From positions 31,769 to 95,768 of the forward strand of contig DASSJF010000026.1 of the NCBI GenBank assembly GCA_035691305.1: a stretch of DNA of 64,000 nt, given 5' to 3'. The stretch comes from a bacterium (GTDB lineage Bacteria; Sysuimicrobiota; Sysuimicrobiia; Sysuimicrobiales; Segetimicrobiaceae). Each line of letters starts with the position of its first letter. Positions within the stretch are counted from its first letter, which is position 1. This document shows positions 1-8,683 of the stretch, piece by piece. The notes under the pieces are model-generated. The model saw only the letters and a program-made list of their open reading frames with translations, was not told the origin of the DNA and searched no databases. The translations under genes were made by a program, and so were the position numbers.

Positions 1-626
1 TGGACGTCCAACGTGCGCTCCGCGCCGGACGCGAGCGTGATAAATGGAATGACGCCGCCCCCGATGGTCAGCATCGCGTCCTGCATGCGCGCGTACACCT
101 GTCGCTCGGTAGCGTCACCGCCGGCCGCGAGCGAAAATGCGATCTGAATGGCGCGCTCCGCCGCGCGGGCGCAGCGCTCGTGCTCTCGGAGGTCGTTCGG
201 CAGCCGGACCTGGCGGCGCGACCGGAACAACTCGCCGGCATCCTCGACGCGCGCGTCGGGCACGAGCGAAGCAAGCCGGCGCGCGTCCGCGGCCGGAAGG
301 AAGTCGAGTTCGACGAGGAGCGCGCCGCGGTCGAGGCCGCGCTGCGCGAGCTGCGCCGCGAGCCCTTCGACCGGACCGGTGACGTACGTGGCGACGTCCG
401 GGATGAGCCCCCGGGATCGCGCGGTTCCTTCGAGCACCGCCTGCACGAGCAGCATCGGTTCGCCGGTGGCGGGAATGACGACGAACGCAAACCTCCGGCG
501 GATCATCACCTGGCTGGCGAAGTGCACGCCGGCCAGGTGGCGAACGCTTTCCGGCGAGGCCGCGATCGCGGCCGACGCCTGTCGCTCCCTGACTTCGCGC
601 TGGACCGCATCCCACGGAGCCGCCAT
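1..626 (-). CDS. M24 (creatinase/Xaa-Pro peptidase-fold) hydrolase, C-terminus beyond window
   Basis: The reading frame opens with ATG at 626 behind a GGAGGAGG ribosome site and runs off the left edge, giving 208 residues. Residues 1-140 look like the N-terminal creatinase/prolidase domain (SPESVRHLAGV near 25, repeated small beta-strand blocks). The linker and first helices of the catalytic pita-bread domain follow, with the segment GGGVIPFITLASGAERT near 190-205. The metal-ligand region lies outside the window, so metallopeptidase and creatinase-type (metal-free) chemistry cannot be told apart. It starts 20 bp after the hyuB stop and is the last visible gene of the operon. Family assignment is fairly firm; the substrate is unknown. 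Confidence 0.75.
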   Translation of the reverse strand, partial: MAAPWDAVQREVRERQASAAIAASPESVRHLAGVHFASQVMIRRRFAFVVIPATGEPMLLVQAVLEGTARSRGLIPDVATYVTGPVEGLAAQLAQRGLDRGALLVELDFLPAADARRLASLVPDARVEDAGELFRSRRQVRLPNDLREHERCARAAERAIQIAFSLAAGGDATERQVYARMQDAMLTIGGGVIPFITLASGAERTLDV

Positions 627-646
627 CGCGTCCGCCTCCTCCGATG

Positions 647-2668
647 TTATCCCGGCCGCACGCGGCCGGCCATCTGCTGCGCTATGTCGCCCACGAGACC
701 GGCCAGACCGGCGGGTCTCGTGGTCCGCCCGGCTCGGACGCGTGCGTCCACCTCGATCATCGCCCGCTGCTTCAGATAGTTGCGAAGCGACAGCGGATAG
801 CCGGCGAGCGCGGCGTTGAGCGCGGTCTGCATCGCGTCGGTCCAGACCGCCTCGAAGGCGTCCCGTTCGGGCCCGTAGTCGAATTCGAGCCGCCGCGCGG
901 GCCGGCCGCTCCGCACAACCTGCGTCGCCGCCGCGTCGAGTTCGCCGTCCTGGAGCACGACGCCGTAGTCGGCTCGGGCCGATTCGGACGAGACGAGACC
1001 GCGCCGGACATCGGCGAGAACGCGGAGCGGGTCTCGCTCGTACGGGTCACCGTAGCCGCCGCCGCCCTGCGAGAGAAACGTCATCGTGTCCCCGGGCTGG
1101 AGCAGCAACTCATCGATGCGGCCGGTCGGCGCCTCGTCGGCTGCGCCGCGGTTCTTGAACGCGGTGCCGGGACGGCCCGGCATCCCGCCGAGCCGTCCCC
1201 ATGGCCGAAAATGCATGCGCTCCATGCCGCGGGCCGTCATGACGGTATCGGGCGAAAAGACGCGGATCGTAAGCTCGATACCCATGCCTCCCCTGTACCG
1301 GCCGGGACCGCCTGAGTCCGGGCGCAGACCGTAGTGCTCCACCAGGAGCGGCATGTCGGCTTCCAGGGTCTCCGCCGGCACGTTGCGGAGATACCCGACC
1401 GAGAAATCCATCCCGTCGATGCCGTCCGCCATCGGGCGCCCGCCGCATCCCCCGCAGATCGGCTGGACCACGCCCACCAACCGCTTCCCCGTCCGCATAT
1501 CATCCATGGCCAAAAGCACAATGCACGCCTGACCGGCGCCCGCCGCGGGCAGCCGGTCCGGCTGCGCGAGGCTCAGTGCGCCAATCAGGACGTCCATCAA
1601 CCGAATGAAGGTGGCGGCCCGAACGCCGACGGCCGCGGGCGGCTGTGGGTTCAGCAAACTGCCGAGCGGGGCGCTGTTCCGGACCATTCGGACCATGCCG
1701 GTGTTCCATGGCACCGCCGGGTCGAGGGTGCGAAAATACCGCACGAGCGTGGGGACGAACATGAAATGCCCCTGCTTGTTGGACGATGGGAGATTAAACG
1801 CCGCGCGGACTTGAGGGTCGGTGCCCTCGAAGTCCAGCAACACCTCCTCCCCGCGCACGACGAGCCGGCAGCGCAGCCGGATGGGATAGCCGCCCGGACC
1901 GTCCTCGAGATAGTCCCAGAACGTGTACTCGCCATCCGGGATCTCGCGGATCATCGCGCGCACCCGGCGTTCCGCGTAGCCGAGAAGATCCTCGATGCCG
2001 CGCTCGACCTGCGCGACGCCGTACCGCGCGACCAGCTCGTGGAGCCGCCGCTCTCCCGTGTGCAGCGCCGCCATCAATGCCCGGAGGTCTCCCCAGTTCT
2101 GCTCCGGGATGCGGCAGTTATCGAGGAAGATGCGGAGGATCCGCTCGTCGAGCTGTCCGCGCTCATACAGCTTGACGGGAGCCAGGCGTATACCTTCCTG
2201 ATAGATGTCGTAGGCGGCCGGCGTGATGCTGCCGGGCACTTTGCCGCCCACGTCCGACGAATGCACAAAGCAACACCCGAACGCGATAACGCGGCCCTCC
2301 GCGAAGATCGGTTTGATGAGGTAGACGTCGGCGAGATGGGTCGATACGCCCGCGGTCGCGTAGGGATCGTTCGCGATCGCGATGTCCCCTTCGTGCCACT
2401 CGGGGATCGCGTCGATGATGCCTTCCCCGGGGATGCCGAGCGATAAGTTCACCCCCGTCACGACCGGGGACCCGAAGGTTTCGCCCGCGGGCGACAAGAG
2501 GAACGTGCCGAAGTCCGCGGTCTCCTTGACGAACACCGTGAACCCGGTGCGGAGTACGACGTTGGCCATTTCCTCCGCGATCGCCTGAATCCGATTCTTG
2601 AAAATCCCAAGGAACACCGGATCGGCCGTCGTGGAGCGCTCTTCGCCGAGACCCGCGCGCGCCGCCAT
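647..2668 (-). CDS. hyuB: hydantoinase B / oxoprolinase-type subunit (HyuB)
   Basis: This 673-residue protein matches the HyuB (N-methylhydantoinase B / 5-oxoprolinase C-terminal) family. Visible hallmarks are an N-terminal block with VFLGIFKNRIQAIAEEM near 18-34, the segment GDIAIANDPYATAGVSTHLAD near 94-114, and the glycine-rich C-terminal block around FLSQGGGGYGDPYERDP. HyuA and HyuB together hydrolyse cyclic amides such as hydantoins, N-methylhydantoin or 5-oxoproline with ATP. The start ATG at 2668 shares one base with the hyuA stop (TAATG), so the subunits should be translationally coupled. The family is clear; the ring substrate is inferred only from context. Confidence 0.9.
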   Translation of the reverse strand: MAARAGLGEERSTTADPVFLGIFKNRIQAIAEEMANVVLRTGFTVFVKETADFGTFLLSPAGETFGSPVVTGVNLSLGIPGEGIIDAIPEWHEGDIAIANDPYATAGVSTHLADVYLIKPIFAEGRVIAFGCCFVHSSDVGGKVPGSITPAAYDIYQEGIRLAPVKLYERGQLDERILRIFLDNCRIPEQNWGDLRALMAALHTGERRLHELVARYGVAQVERGIEDLLGYAERRVRAMIREIPDGEYTFWDYLEDGPGGYPIRLRCRLVVRGEEVLLDFEGTDPQVRAAFNLPSSNKQGHFMFVPTLVRYFRTLDPAVPWNTGMVRMVRNSAPLGSLLNPQPPAAVGVRAATFIRLMDVLIGALSLAQPDRLPAAGAGQACIVLLAMDDMRTGKRLVGVVQPICGGCGGRPMADGIDGMDFSVGYLRNVPAETLEADMPLLVEHYGLRPDSGGPGRYRGGMGIELTIRVFSPDTVMTARGMERMHFRPWGRLGGMPGRPGTAFKNRGAADEAPTGRIDELLLQPGDTMTFLSQGGGGYGDPYERDPLRVLADVRRGLVSSESARADYGVVLQDGELDAAATQVVRSGRPARRLEFDYGPERDAFEAVWTDAMQTALNAALAGYPLSLRNYLKQRAMIEVDARVRAGRTTRPAGLAGLVGDIAQQMAGRVRPG

Positions 2669-4713
2669 TACACGGCCTCCCCGATGAGATTGCCGAGGCC
2701 GTCGGAGCGCACCCGATATCCGGCCGGGACAAAAGTGGTCGTGTCATACTGTTCGACGATTACCGGGCCTGCGATCCACCGGTCTGCACCGACCGCAGCG
2801 CGGGGAAGCACCGACGCCTTCGTCTCCCGCCCGTCGAGGAACACCGACCGCGTCTCGCCGCGAGACGCGTCGGTGCGTCCGGCCCGCGCCTCCAGCCGCG
2901 CAACCTTCGCGGTCACTCCTACGACGGTCGCGCGGAGGTTCACGAACATGAGCGGTGCGTCGGGGTCGCTCACGCCGAACACCGAATGGTACAGCTCATG
3001 AAAGCGCCGTCCGATCGCTGTCCGATCGCCGCGCTCCGCGCCCGGCACGGCGACTTCGATCTCAAACGCCTGCCCTTCGTAGCGCATGTCGGCGCTGTAG
3101 AGGACGTACGATGACTCGAGAGCGATCCCGCGCGCGCTCTCTTCACGAAGCCATTGGCCTCCCTGGTCCTCCAGTCGGGCGTACCCTTCTTCGAGTTCCT
3201 GCTCGGTCAGGTCCTTGCCGCTTCGATACAGCGTGTGCACGAAATCGTTGCGCAGGTCGGCAACGATGCATCCGAGCGCACAGAGCGTACCGGGCGACGG
3301 GGGTACAAGCACCCGCCCGATCCCAACCTCGCCGGCCAGCAAGAACGCATGGGTGGGTCCGGCGCCTCCGTAGGCAAGCAGGGTGAAGTCCCGGGGGTCT
3401 ACGCCGCGCCTGGCCATGAGGGGGGTGAACTGCGCGTACATGTTCGAGGTCGTCACGTCCATGATGGCCTGCGCGGCCGCCCGCGAAGAGATCCCCAGTG
3501 CGCGGCCCAACTCTTCCAGCGCGCGGGCGGCGAGAGTGGCGTCGAGCGGCATCTGTCCGCCGAGGAACCGGTCCGGGGCGATGATCCCGAGGTGAACATA
3601 CGCGTCCGTCACCGTGGGAAGGCGACCGCCTCGACCGTAGCAGGCCGGACCCGGATCGGCGCCGGCGCTCTGCGGGCCGACTTTCAAGACGCCCGCGGCG
3701 TCGAGCCACGCAACTGATCCTCCCCCGGCGCCGATCGAAGAGACGTCGACGGCCGGCATGATGACCGGGAAATCGCCGACCGAGTTCTCAGTCGAATAGG
3801 CCGGCTGCCCCTCGGTGACGACCGCCACATCGGCACTGGTGCCGCCCATGTCCAGCGTAACGATGTGTGACGCGCCGGCGAGCCGCGCGACGTGCGCGGC
3901 ACCGATCACACCCGACGCCGGTCCCGACAGCAGCGTGTGCACCGGTTCCTCAGCGGCGCGGGCGGCCGTCATGACGCCGCCGTTCGATTTGGTCGAAAGG
4001 ACCTGCGCGCGAAGACCGTGCCGCGCGGCACCCGCGTCCAATCCTCGAAAGTACCCCGCCATCCGCGCGCCGATGTAGGCGTTCATCACCGCCACCAGGC
4101 AGCGCTCATACTCGCGCTGTTGCGGCCAGAGATCCGCGCTCACGCAGACGAATAATTCCGGCCGTTCGGATCGCACGATGTCCCGCGCCCGGCGCTCGTG
4201 CGCCGCGTTCCGGTACGCGTGCATGAAGCAGACCGCGATCGCTTGGACGCCGTCACCGGCCAGCCGCCGCGCAGCCTCACGCACCCCCGCCTCGTCGAGC
4301 GGACGGTGAACCCCGCCGTCGGCGAAGAGACGCTCGTCGATCTCTACCACGAGATCGCGGGGCACGAGCGGCACGGGCTTTTCTCCATAGAAGTCCGTCG
4401 TGTTCTCGAGGCGCAGCCGGCGGATCTCGAGAATGTCGCGGAAGCCCTTGGTTACAAGCAGGCCCGTGCGTGCGCCGTTCCGTTCGATCAAGGTGTTTAC
4501 GGCCAGCGTGGTGCCGTGGACGAAGAGGGCCACGTCCTCCGCCGCGATGCCGGCGGCCGCAAGCTCGGAAAGCGCCTGAAAGACCGCCGCTTCCGGCGCC
4601 GAGGGCACCGACGGGGTCTTGAGCGTCGCGACCACGGATCCCGTTTCATCCGCCACCATGACGTCGGTGAATGTCCCGCCGATGTCGACCCCGAGCCGGT
4701 AGCGTGCCGCCAT
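2668..4713 (-). CDS. hyuA: hydantoinase A / oxoprolinase-type ATPase subunit (HyuA)
   Basis: The ATP-dependent subunit of a hydantoinase/oxoprolinase pair, with an ASKHA-fold phosphate-binding motif GVDIGGTFTD at residues 8-17, HGTTLAVNT at 66-74 and a second glycine-rich motif DMGGTSAD near 288-295. The frame is open 60 bp further upstream, but ATG 4713 is preferred: an AGGGGGG ribosome site sits just before it and the conserved N-terminus begins only four residues later. Length is then 681 residues, normal for HyuA. It is coupled to hyuB. A spacer of about 200 bp separates it from the upstream gamma-glutamylcyclotransferase-like gene, so it may have its own promoter, although no convincing one is visible. 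Confidence 0.9.
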   Translation of the reverse strand: MAARYRLGVDIGGTFTDVMVADETGSVVATLKTPSVPSAPEAAVFQALSELAAAGIAAEDVALFVHGTTLAVNTLIERNGARTGLLVTKGFRDILEIRRLRLENTTDFYGEKPVPLVPRDLVVEIDERLFADGGVHRPLDEAGVREAARRLAGDGVQAIAVCFMHAYRNAAHERRARDIVRSERPELFVCVSADLWPQQREYERCLVAVMNAYIGARMAGYFRGLDAGAARHGLRAQVLSTKSNGGVMTAARAAEEPVHTLLSGPASGVIGAAHVARLAGASHIVTLDMGGTSADVAVVTEGQPAYSTENSVGDFPVIMPAVDVSSIGAGGGSVAWLDAAGVLKVGPQSAGADPGPACYGRGGRLPTVTDAYVHLGIIAPDRFLGGQMPLDATLAARALEELGRALGISSRAAAQAIMDVTTSNMYAQFTPLMARRGVDPRDFTLLAYGGAGPTHAFLLAGEVGIGRVLVPPSPGTLCALGCIVADLRNDFVHTLYRSGKDLTEQELEEGYARLEDQGGQWLREESARGIALESSYVLYSADMRYEGQAFEIEVAVPGAERGDRTAIGRRFHELYHSVFGVSDPDAPLMFVNLRATVVGVTAKVARLEARAGRTDASRGETRSVFLDGRETKASVLPRAAVGADRWIAGPVIVEQYDTTTFVPAGYRVRSDGLGNLIGEAV

Positions 4714-4914
4714 GATGGTTCCCCCCTCGACGACAGCGACTTTTTCCGCGGACGACGCCGCTCCTGCCGTCACGGGTTCTATCGGGTCGTGGCAGTCTAC
4801 TGACGCTCGCCGTCTGGACGGCCCGTAAAGAGCCGGCGGTCAGATCGGCACGACGACTTGCGGCATTACGAAGCTATTGCTGTCGATGCCGGGCATAACG
4901 CACCGGCGGGCGGC

Positions 4915-5334
4915 TCACGTCTCGATGGATCGCCGGGAGGCCGGTCCCTCCACGCGGTTCAAAGTGGCCGCGGCGTACGCGCGCCACCCGCCGTAGGACG
5001 AGATGTCACGGTGTCCCGCCTCGGCCAGTGCGCGCGGGTAGAGGATGCCCGCCACCCGCCGCCCGTCTTCGAGCACGACCTCCCCGCGGTACAAACCGGG
5101 GGGCTCTCCCGCCTCGATCCGCCGGCAGAGGTCCTCGGTCACGCGATACAACTCTCCCGACACGGACACCCCGCCCTCGGAGGTTTCGAACATGCCGGGG
5201 TGCCGGTCGCCGATCGAGTACAGCCGGTAGATCGGGGCCGTGCGGGCCTCGCCCAGAAACACGGCCCCGTCGAGGTTGCCGTGAAGGGCGAGGCCCCGCA
5301 TCAGCGTCCCGTTGACGAACAGCTCAACCGCCAT
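4915..5334 (-). CDS. gamma-glutamylcyclotransferase-fold protein, allophanate-hydrolase C-domain-like
   Basis: A 139-residue single-domain protein. The opening ELFVNGTLMRG resembles the phosphate/substrate loop of the gamma-glutamylcyclotransferase (AIG2) fold, and the block SGELYRVTEDLCRRIEAGEPP matches the middle of that family. The same fold forms the C-terminal domain of some allophanate hydrolases, and NGTLMRGLALHGNL is reminiscent of it. The amidase domain of allophanate hydrolase is absent here. An in-frame GTG at 5340 precedes ATG 5334; the ATG start overlaps the permease stop by 11 bp. Function in this operon is unknown; removal of an acyl-urea or gamma-glutamyl-type product is possible. 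Confidence 0.7.
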   Translation of the reverse strand: MAVELFVNGTLMRGLALHGNLDGAVFLGEARTAPIYRLYSIGDRHPGMFETSEGGVSVSGELYRVTEDLCRRIEAGEPPGLYRGEVVLEDGRRVAGILYPRALAEAGHRDISSYGGWRAYAAATLNRVEGPASRRSIET

Positions 5335-6934
5335 TGCCACCGCCGGGCGCGGAAGCCGGCGCCGGCACCTCGCGGAGGTTTCGCATTCCCTCGGTGCTCA
5401 GCTGTCCCGCGTGCCAGGCGGCCACCGTGAACGTAACGGCCATGAAGAGGTAGCCCAGGGTGACCTGCGGCGACATGTTTAATCCCACGGGACCAATCGA
5501 GTTGATCAGCCCGAAGAACGACAGGACCGCGCCGGCCAGCGTCGTCACGATCGCCTTGACGAACTGGCGGTCGATGACGAACGCCGCGATCGCGCCGAGC
5601 ACCATGCCCGCGAGCACCGCCCCGCCCGCGAACAGCGCCATCCCGTGGTAGATGTCCCCGGCGCCCGGCTTGTCGAGGCCCAGCTTGATCGCATCGGTGC
5701 CGGCCGCGCCGAGCGCGTCGTCCACCAATCCCTTCGCCCACAGCGCGACGTTCGGCAGCAGGGCAAGCACAACCGCCGGAGCGTGCCGCGCCGGCGTCGT
5801 CTGGAAGGCCTGAGCGCCGATCACCAACCCGATGAACAACAGAATCGGCAGCAGGGCCTGAATCGGGATCACGGCAAGCAGCAGCGCCACGAGGCCGAAG
5901 AACACCACGCCCGCCACCACGAAGCCCGTCGCCAGCGAGTACCCGATGCGGCCGCCCACGGCCTTCCAGCCGGGGTGTCCGATGTAGACGGCGGGGGGGA
6001 ACGGGCTGCCGAGAAACGACCCGATGATCGCGCCGAAACCGTCCGCCAGCAGGATGGAGCGCAGGTTGTAGCTGTCGCCGGCGGCGGACGCGCTTTCCAC
6101 GTTGTTCATGCCCTCGGTGAAGTTGTAGACGCCGAGCGGAATCGCCGTCGCCAGCAGCGGGCCCATGTCCCGCAGACCGCTCAGCACTTTCCCGTCGGCC
6201 GCCGGGAGATGCAGGCCGAACTGCCGGAACGACTCGCCGACGGCGGACGGCACCAGGATCCCCGTCCATCCCAGGAGTTGGGCGATCCATCCCACCGCCG
6301 TGCCGACGACGACCGCCGCCAGCCCGCCGGGGATGTTGAACGGCAGGCGCACGTTGGCGACCCAGCTCACCAGGATGATGGCGAAGGCGATGAAGCCGAT
6401 CCAGGGGACTTCCCACATCTGAAACGCCGGCCGCATGGAGATGAAGACGATCGAGATTCCGGCGAGCGTCCCCAGCATCGCCGCCCGCGGCGTGAACGCG
6501 CGGATCGAGGGCCCGATGAAGGCGCCGATCAGGATGATCACGCCGATGATGAACGCCCACGCAAGGCCGGCGGTCCAGGCCTTGATCGGATCGTGGGTCG
6601 CCAGCACGATCGGCAGCATGATGACGAACACCACGATGAACATGTGCGGCACGCTCGGCCCGTAGGGCATCGCCGCGACGTCGCTGCGCCGCTCCGTACG
6701 CGCGAGCCGGTAGGCCAGGTACGCGTAGAAGATGTTGCCGAGCGGCAGCGCGATGCCGAGCGCCGGGAGGATCCGGCCGAACACGATCCCCTCCGGCAGT
6801 TTGATCACGCCGAGCACCAGGCTGCTCAGCACGATGACATTGAGGATGACGTTCGTCCCGAGGCCGAAGAACGCGTTCCAGTCGCCGGGCACCCACAACC
6901 GCGGCCGAAACTCACCCGCCGAAGCCGCCATCAT
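5324..6934 (-). CDS. NCS2/AzgA-type nucleobase permease family protein
   Basis: A 536-residue polytopic membrane protein with at least twelve hydrophobic segments. The motif VAAMPYGPSVPHMF near residue 84 corresponds to the ALPYG motif of the nucleobase-cation symporter 2 (xanthine/uracil/guanine-hypoxanthine) family, and the first membrane segment follows FFGLGTNVILN near 22-32. Family members are proton or sodium symporters for purines and pyrimidines in the inner membrane. Lying between an isochorismatase-type hydrolase and hyuAB, it probably imports the operon's substrate. The PYG element is atypical (AMPYGPS), so the ligand may not be a classical nucleobase. Confidence 0.8.
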   Translation of the reverse strand: MMAASAGEFRPRLWVPGDWNAFFGLGTNVILNVIVLSSLVLGVIKLPEGIVFGRILPALGIALPLGNIFYAYLAYRLARTERRSDVAAMPYGPSVPHMFIVVFVIMLPIVLATHDPIKAWTAGLAWAFIIGVIILIGAFIGPSIRAFTPRAAMLGTLAGISIVFISMRPAFQMWEVPWIGFIAFAIILVSWVANVRLPFNIPGGLAAVVVGTAVGWIAQLLGWTGILVPSAVGESFRQFGLHLPAADGKVLSGLRDMGPLLATAIPLGVYNFTEGMNNVESASAAGDSYNLRSILLADGFGAIIGSFLGSPFPPAVYIGHPGWKAVGGRIGYSLATGFVVAGVVFFGLVALLLAVIPIQALLPILLFIGLVIGAQAFQTTPARHAPAVVLALLPNVALWAKGLVDDALGAAGTDAIKLGLDKPGAGDIYHGMALFAGGAVLAGMVLGAIAAFVIDRQFVKAIVTTLAGAVLSFFGLINSIGPVGLNMSPQVTLGYLFMAVTFTVAAWHAGQLSTEGMRNLREVPAPASAPGGGNGG

Positions 6935-6977
6935 CCACCCCCCCCCCGACTGATCCTACCCCGTACCGGTGCGCCGC

Positions 6978-7679
6978 TTACCCGCGCGCCGTTCCCGCGG
7001 CGCCGGCCACCGGCGCCTTGGCCAGCGCGTCAAGAAAGCGCGTGGAGTCGCTCACCCAGCCGAAAATGCCGCCCTGCGCCTTGATCATCTTGATGCCGAC
7101 CGCCTGAAACTCCGGGAAGTACGACGCCACGCAGTCCTCGAGGACGAGGCAATCGTACCCGCGGTCGTTGGCCTCGCGGACGGTCGTGTGCACGCACACC
7201 TCGGTCGTCACGCCGCAGACGATAAGTTGCTGAATCCCGCGCGTGCGAAGAATCGCATCGAGGTCGGTGGCGTAGAACGCCCCCTTGCCCGGCTTGTCGA
7301 CGAGGGGCTCGCCCGGAGCGGGCTTGAGCTCGTCGACGATGTCGTGCCCGTACTCGCCGCGCACGAGGATCCGCCCCATCGGCCCCGGGTCGCCGATGCC
7401 GGTCTTGAGGTGCCCCCGCACCTTCTTCGCGCGGGGCAGATCCGCGAGGTCGGGGCGGTGCCCCTCGCGCGTGTGCACCACGAGGACGCCCGCGCGGCGG
7501 GCCGCCTGGAGCACGCGCACGGTGGGCGGCACCGCCCTGAGCAGCAGCGACGTGTCGTTGCCCAGCGCCTCCCCAAACCCGCCCTTGTAGACGAAGTCCC
7601 GCTGCATGTCGATGATCACCAGCGCCGCCGTCGCGGGATCGAACTCGAACTCGTACGGTTCCGCTCGGACACTCAGCAT
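6978..7679 (-). CDS. isochorismatase-family cysteine hydrolase (N-carbamoyl amidase-like)
   Basis: A 233-residue cysteine hydrolase of the isochorismatase/nicotinamidase fold. The catalytic triad is visible: Asp24 in VIIDMQRDF, Lys129 in VDKPGKGAF and nucleophile Cys162 in [13 protein letters not shown], with the family's cis-peptide preceding the cysteine helix. Relatives hydrolyse N-carbamoylsarcosine, biuret, ureidoacrylate or nicotinamide to release ammonia. ATG 7679 overlaps the carbamate kinase stop (TGATG) and has a strong GGGGGGAG ribosome site. Next to hyuAB and a carbamate kinase, an N-carbamoyl-amino-acid or biuret-like substrate is the most economical guess. Fold and triad are certain; substrate is not. 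Confidence 0.88.
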   Translation of the reverse strand: MLSVRAEPYEFEFDPATAALVIIDMQRDFVYKGGFGEALGNDTSLLLRAVPPTVRVLQAARRAGVLVVHTREGHRPDLADLPRAKKVRGHLKTGIGDPGPMGRILVRGEYGHDIVDELKPAPGEPLVDKPGKGAFYATDLDAILRTRGIQQLIVCGVTTEVCVHTTVREANDRGYDCLVLEDCVASYFPEFQAVGIKMIKAQGGIFGWVSDSTRFLDALAKAPVAGAAGTARG

Positions 7680-8683
7680 CACGCCTCCCCCCTTCTCGCC
7701 TGTAGGATGCCGTCGGGCACCACACGCGTGCCGGTCTTTCCGGCGACCGCTTCGGGCAGCCGGTACGGCGACGTGATCAGCACCTCGGTGCCCCCGCGCT
7801 CGAGAAACTTGATGGCCGCCCGGATCTTGGGGCCCATGCTGCCTTCGGGGAACTCCCCTGCCGCGAGATAGGCCCGCGCCTCCGACACCGTCAACCGGTC
7901 GAGGAGGCGCTGGTCGGGTTTGCGGAAGTGCACGGCGACCTGGTCCACGCCGGTCGAGATGATCAAGAGCGAAATGCCGAGCTCGCTCGCCAGCAGCGCC
8001 GACGCGAGATCCTTGTCGATGACCGCCTCGACCCCCTCGTATACTCCCGGGGCCCGTTCCGCGACCGGGATGCCGCCGCCGCCGGCCGCGATGACGACGT
8101 AGCCGGCGTCCACGAGTGTACGGATCTGCGGCGTCTCGACGATGCGCAGCGGCTGCGGCGACGGCACGACGCGCCGGTACCCGCGTCCCGCGTCTTCGAC
8201 CATCTGCCATCCGGCCCGCGCTCGCTTGACGGCCGCCTGCTCGACCGTGAAATAGGGCCCGATCGGCTTGCTCGGCTCGCGGAACGCCGGGTCCGCCTCG
8301 TCGACGACCGTGTGGGTCAAGAGATACCCCACGCGGTCGCGCAGGCCGAGCGCGGCCAGCTCACCGGACATCGCGTTGCTTAAAATGTGGCCGATCCCGC
8401 CCTGGGAGTCTGCCCCGCACATGTCCAGGGTCAGCGCGGGGATGGGCGCCGACTCGCCGATCAGCTCGGAGCGCAGCAAGATGAAGCCGACCTGCGGACC
8501 GTTGCCGTGCGTGACGACGACTCGCCACCCGTCGGCCGCCAGCCGCGCAATCGGCCGGGCGGTCTCGCGCGCGTTCTCCATCTGCTCGGCGATCGAGCCG
8601 TGCTGGCCGTCCCGAATCAGGGCGTTGCCGCCGATCGCGACGAGCAGGCTCCGCGAGCCGGGCGTCTCGGCGGGGCCGGTCAC
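7679..8683 (-). CDS. arcC: carbamate kinase
   Basis: A 334-residue carbamate kinase of the amino-acid kinase fold. It shows the N-terminal VAIGGNAL motif (residues 15-22), [11 protein letters not shown] in the carbamate/ATP pocket, the catabolic block AAGGGGIPV, and [12 protein letters not shown] in the nucleotide site. The enzyme transfers phosphate from carbamoyl phosphate to ADP, giving ATP, ammonia and CO2. The GTG start at 8683 overlaps the allG stop by four bases (GTGA) and has GGAGG upstream; upstream in-frame codons belong to the overlapping allG region. Placement after allF-allG mirrors the enterobacterial allantoin cluster, in which AllK follows AllFGH, so it should harvest the carbamoyl phosphate they make. 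Confidence 0.93.
   Translation of the reverse strand: MTGPAETPGSRSLLVAIGGNALIRDGQHGSIAEQMENARETARPIARLAADGWRVVVTHGNGPQVGFILLRSELIGESAPIPALTLDMCGADSQGGIGHILSNAMSGELAALGLRDRVGYLLTHTVVDEADPAFREPSKPIGPYFTVEQAAVKRARAGWQMVEDAGRGYRRVVPSPQPLRIVETPQIRTLVDAGYVVIAAGGGGIPVAERAPGVYEGVEAVIDKDLASALLASELGISLLIISTGVDQVAVHFRKPDQRLLDRLTVSEARAYLAAGEFPEGSMGPKIRAAIKFLERGGTEVLITSPYRLPEAVAGKTGTRVVPDGILQARRGEA

Noticed and set aside
1..626. Naming the edge gene creatinase
   Set aside because: Only the N-terminal domain is visible; residues that separate creatinase from metal-dependent prolidases lie outside the window.
5301..6896. A 531-codon open frame over the NCS2 permease
   Set aside because: It is a shifted-frame shadow; the 5324-6934 frame has the membrane helices and the PYG motif.
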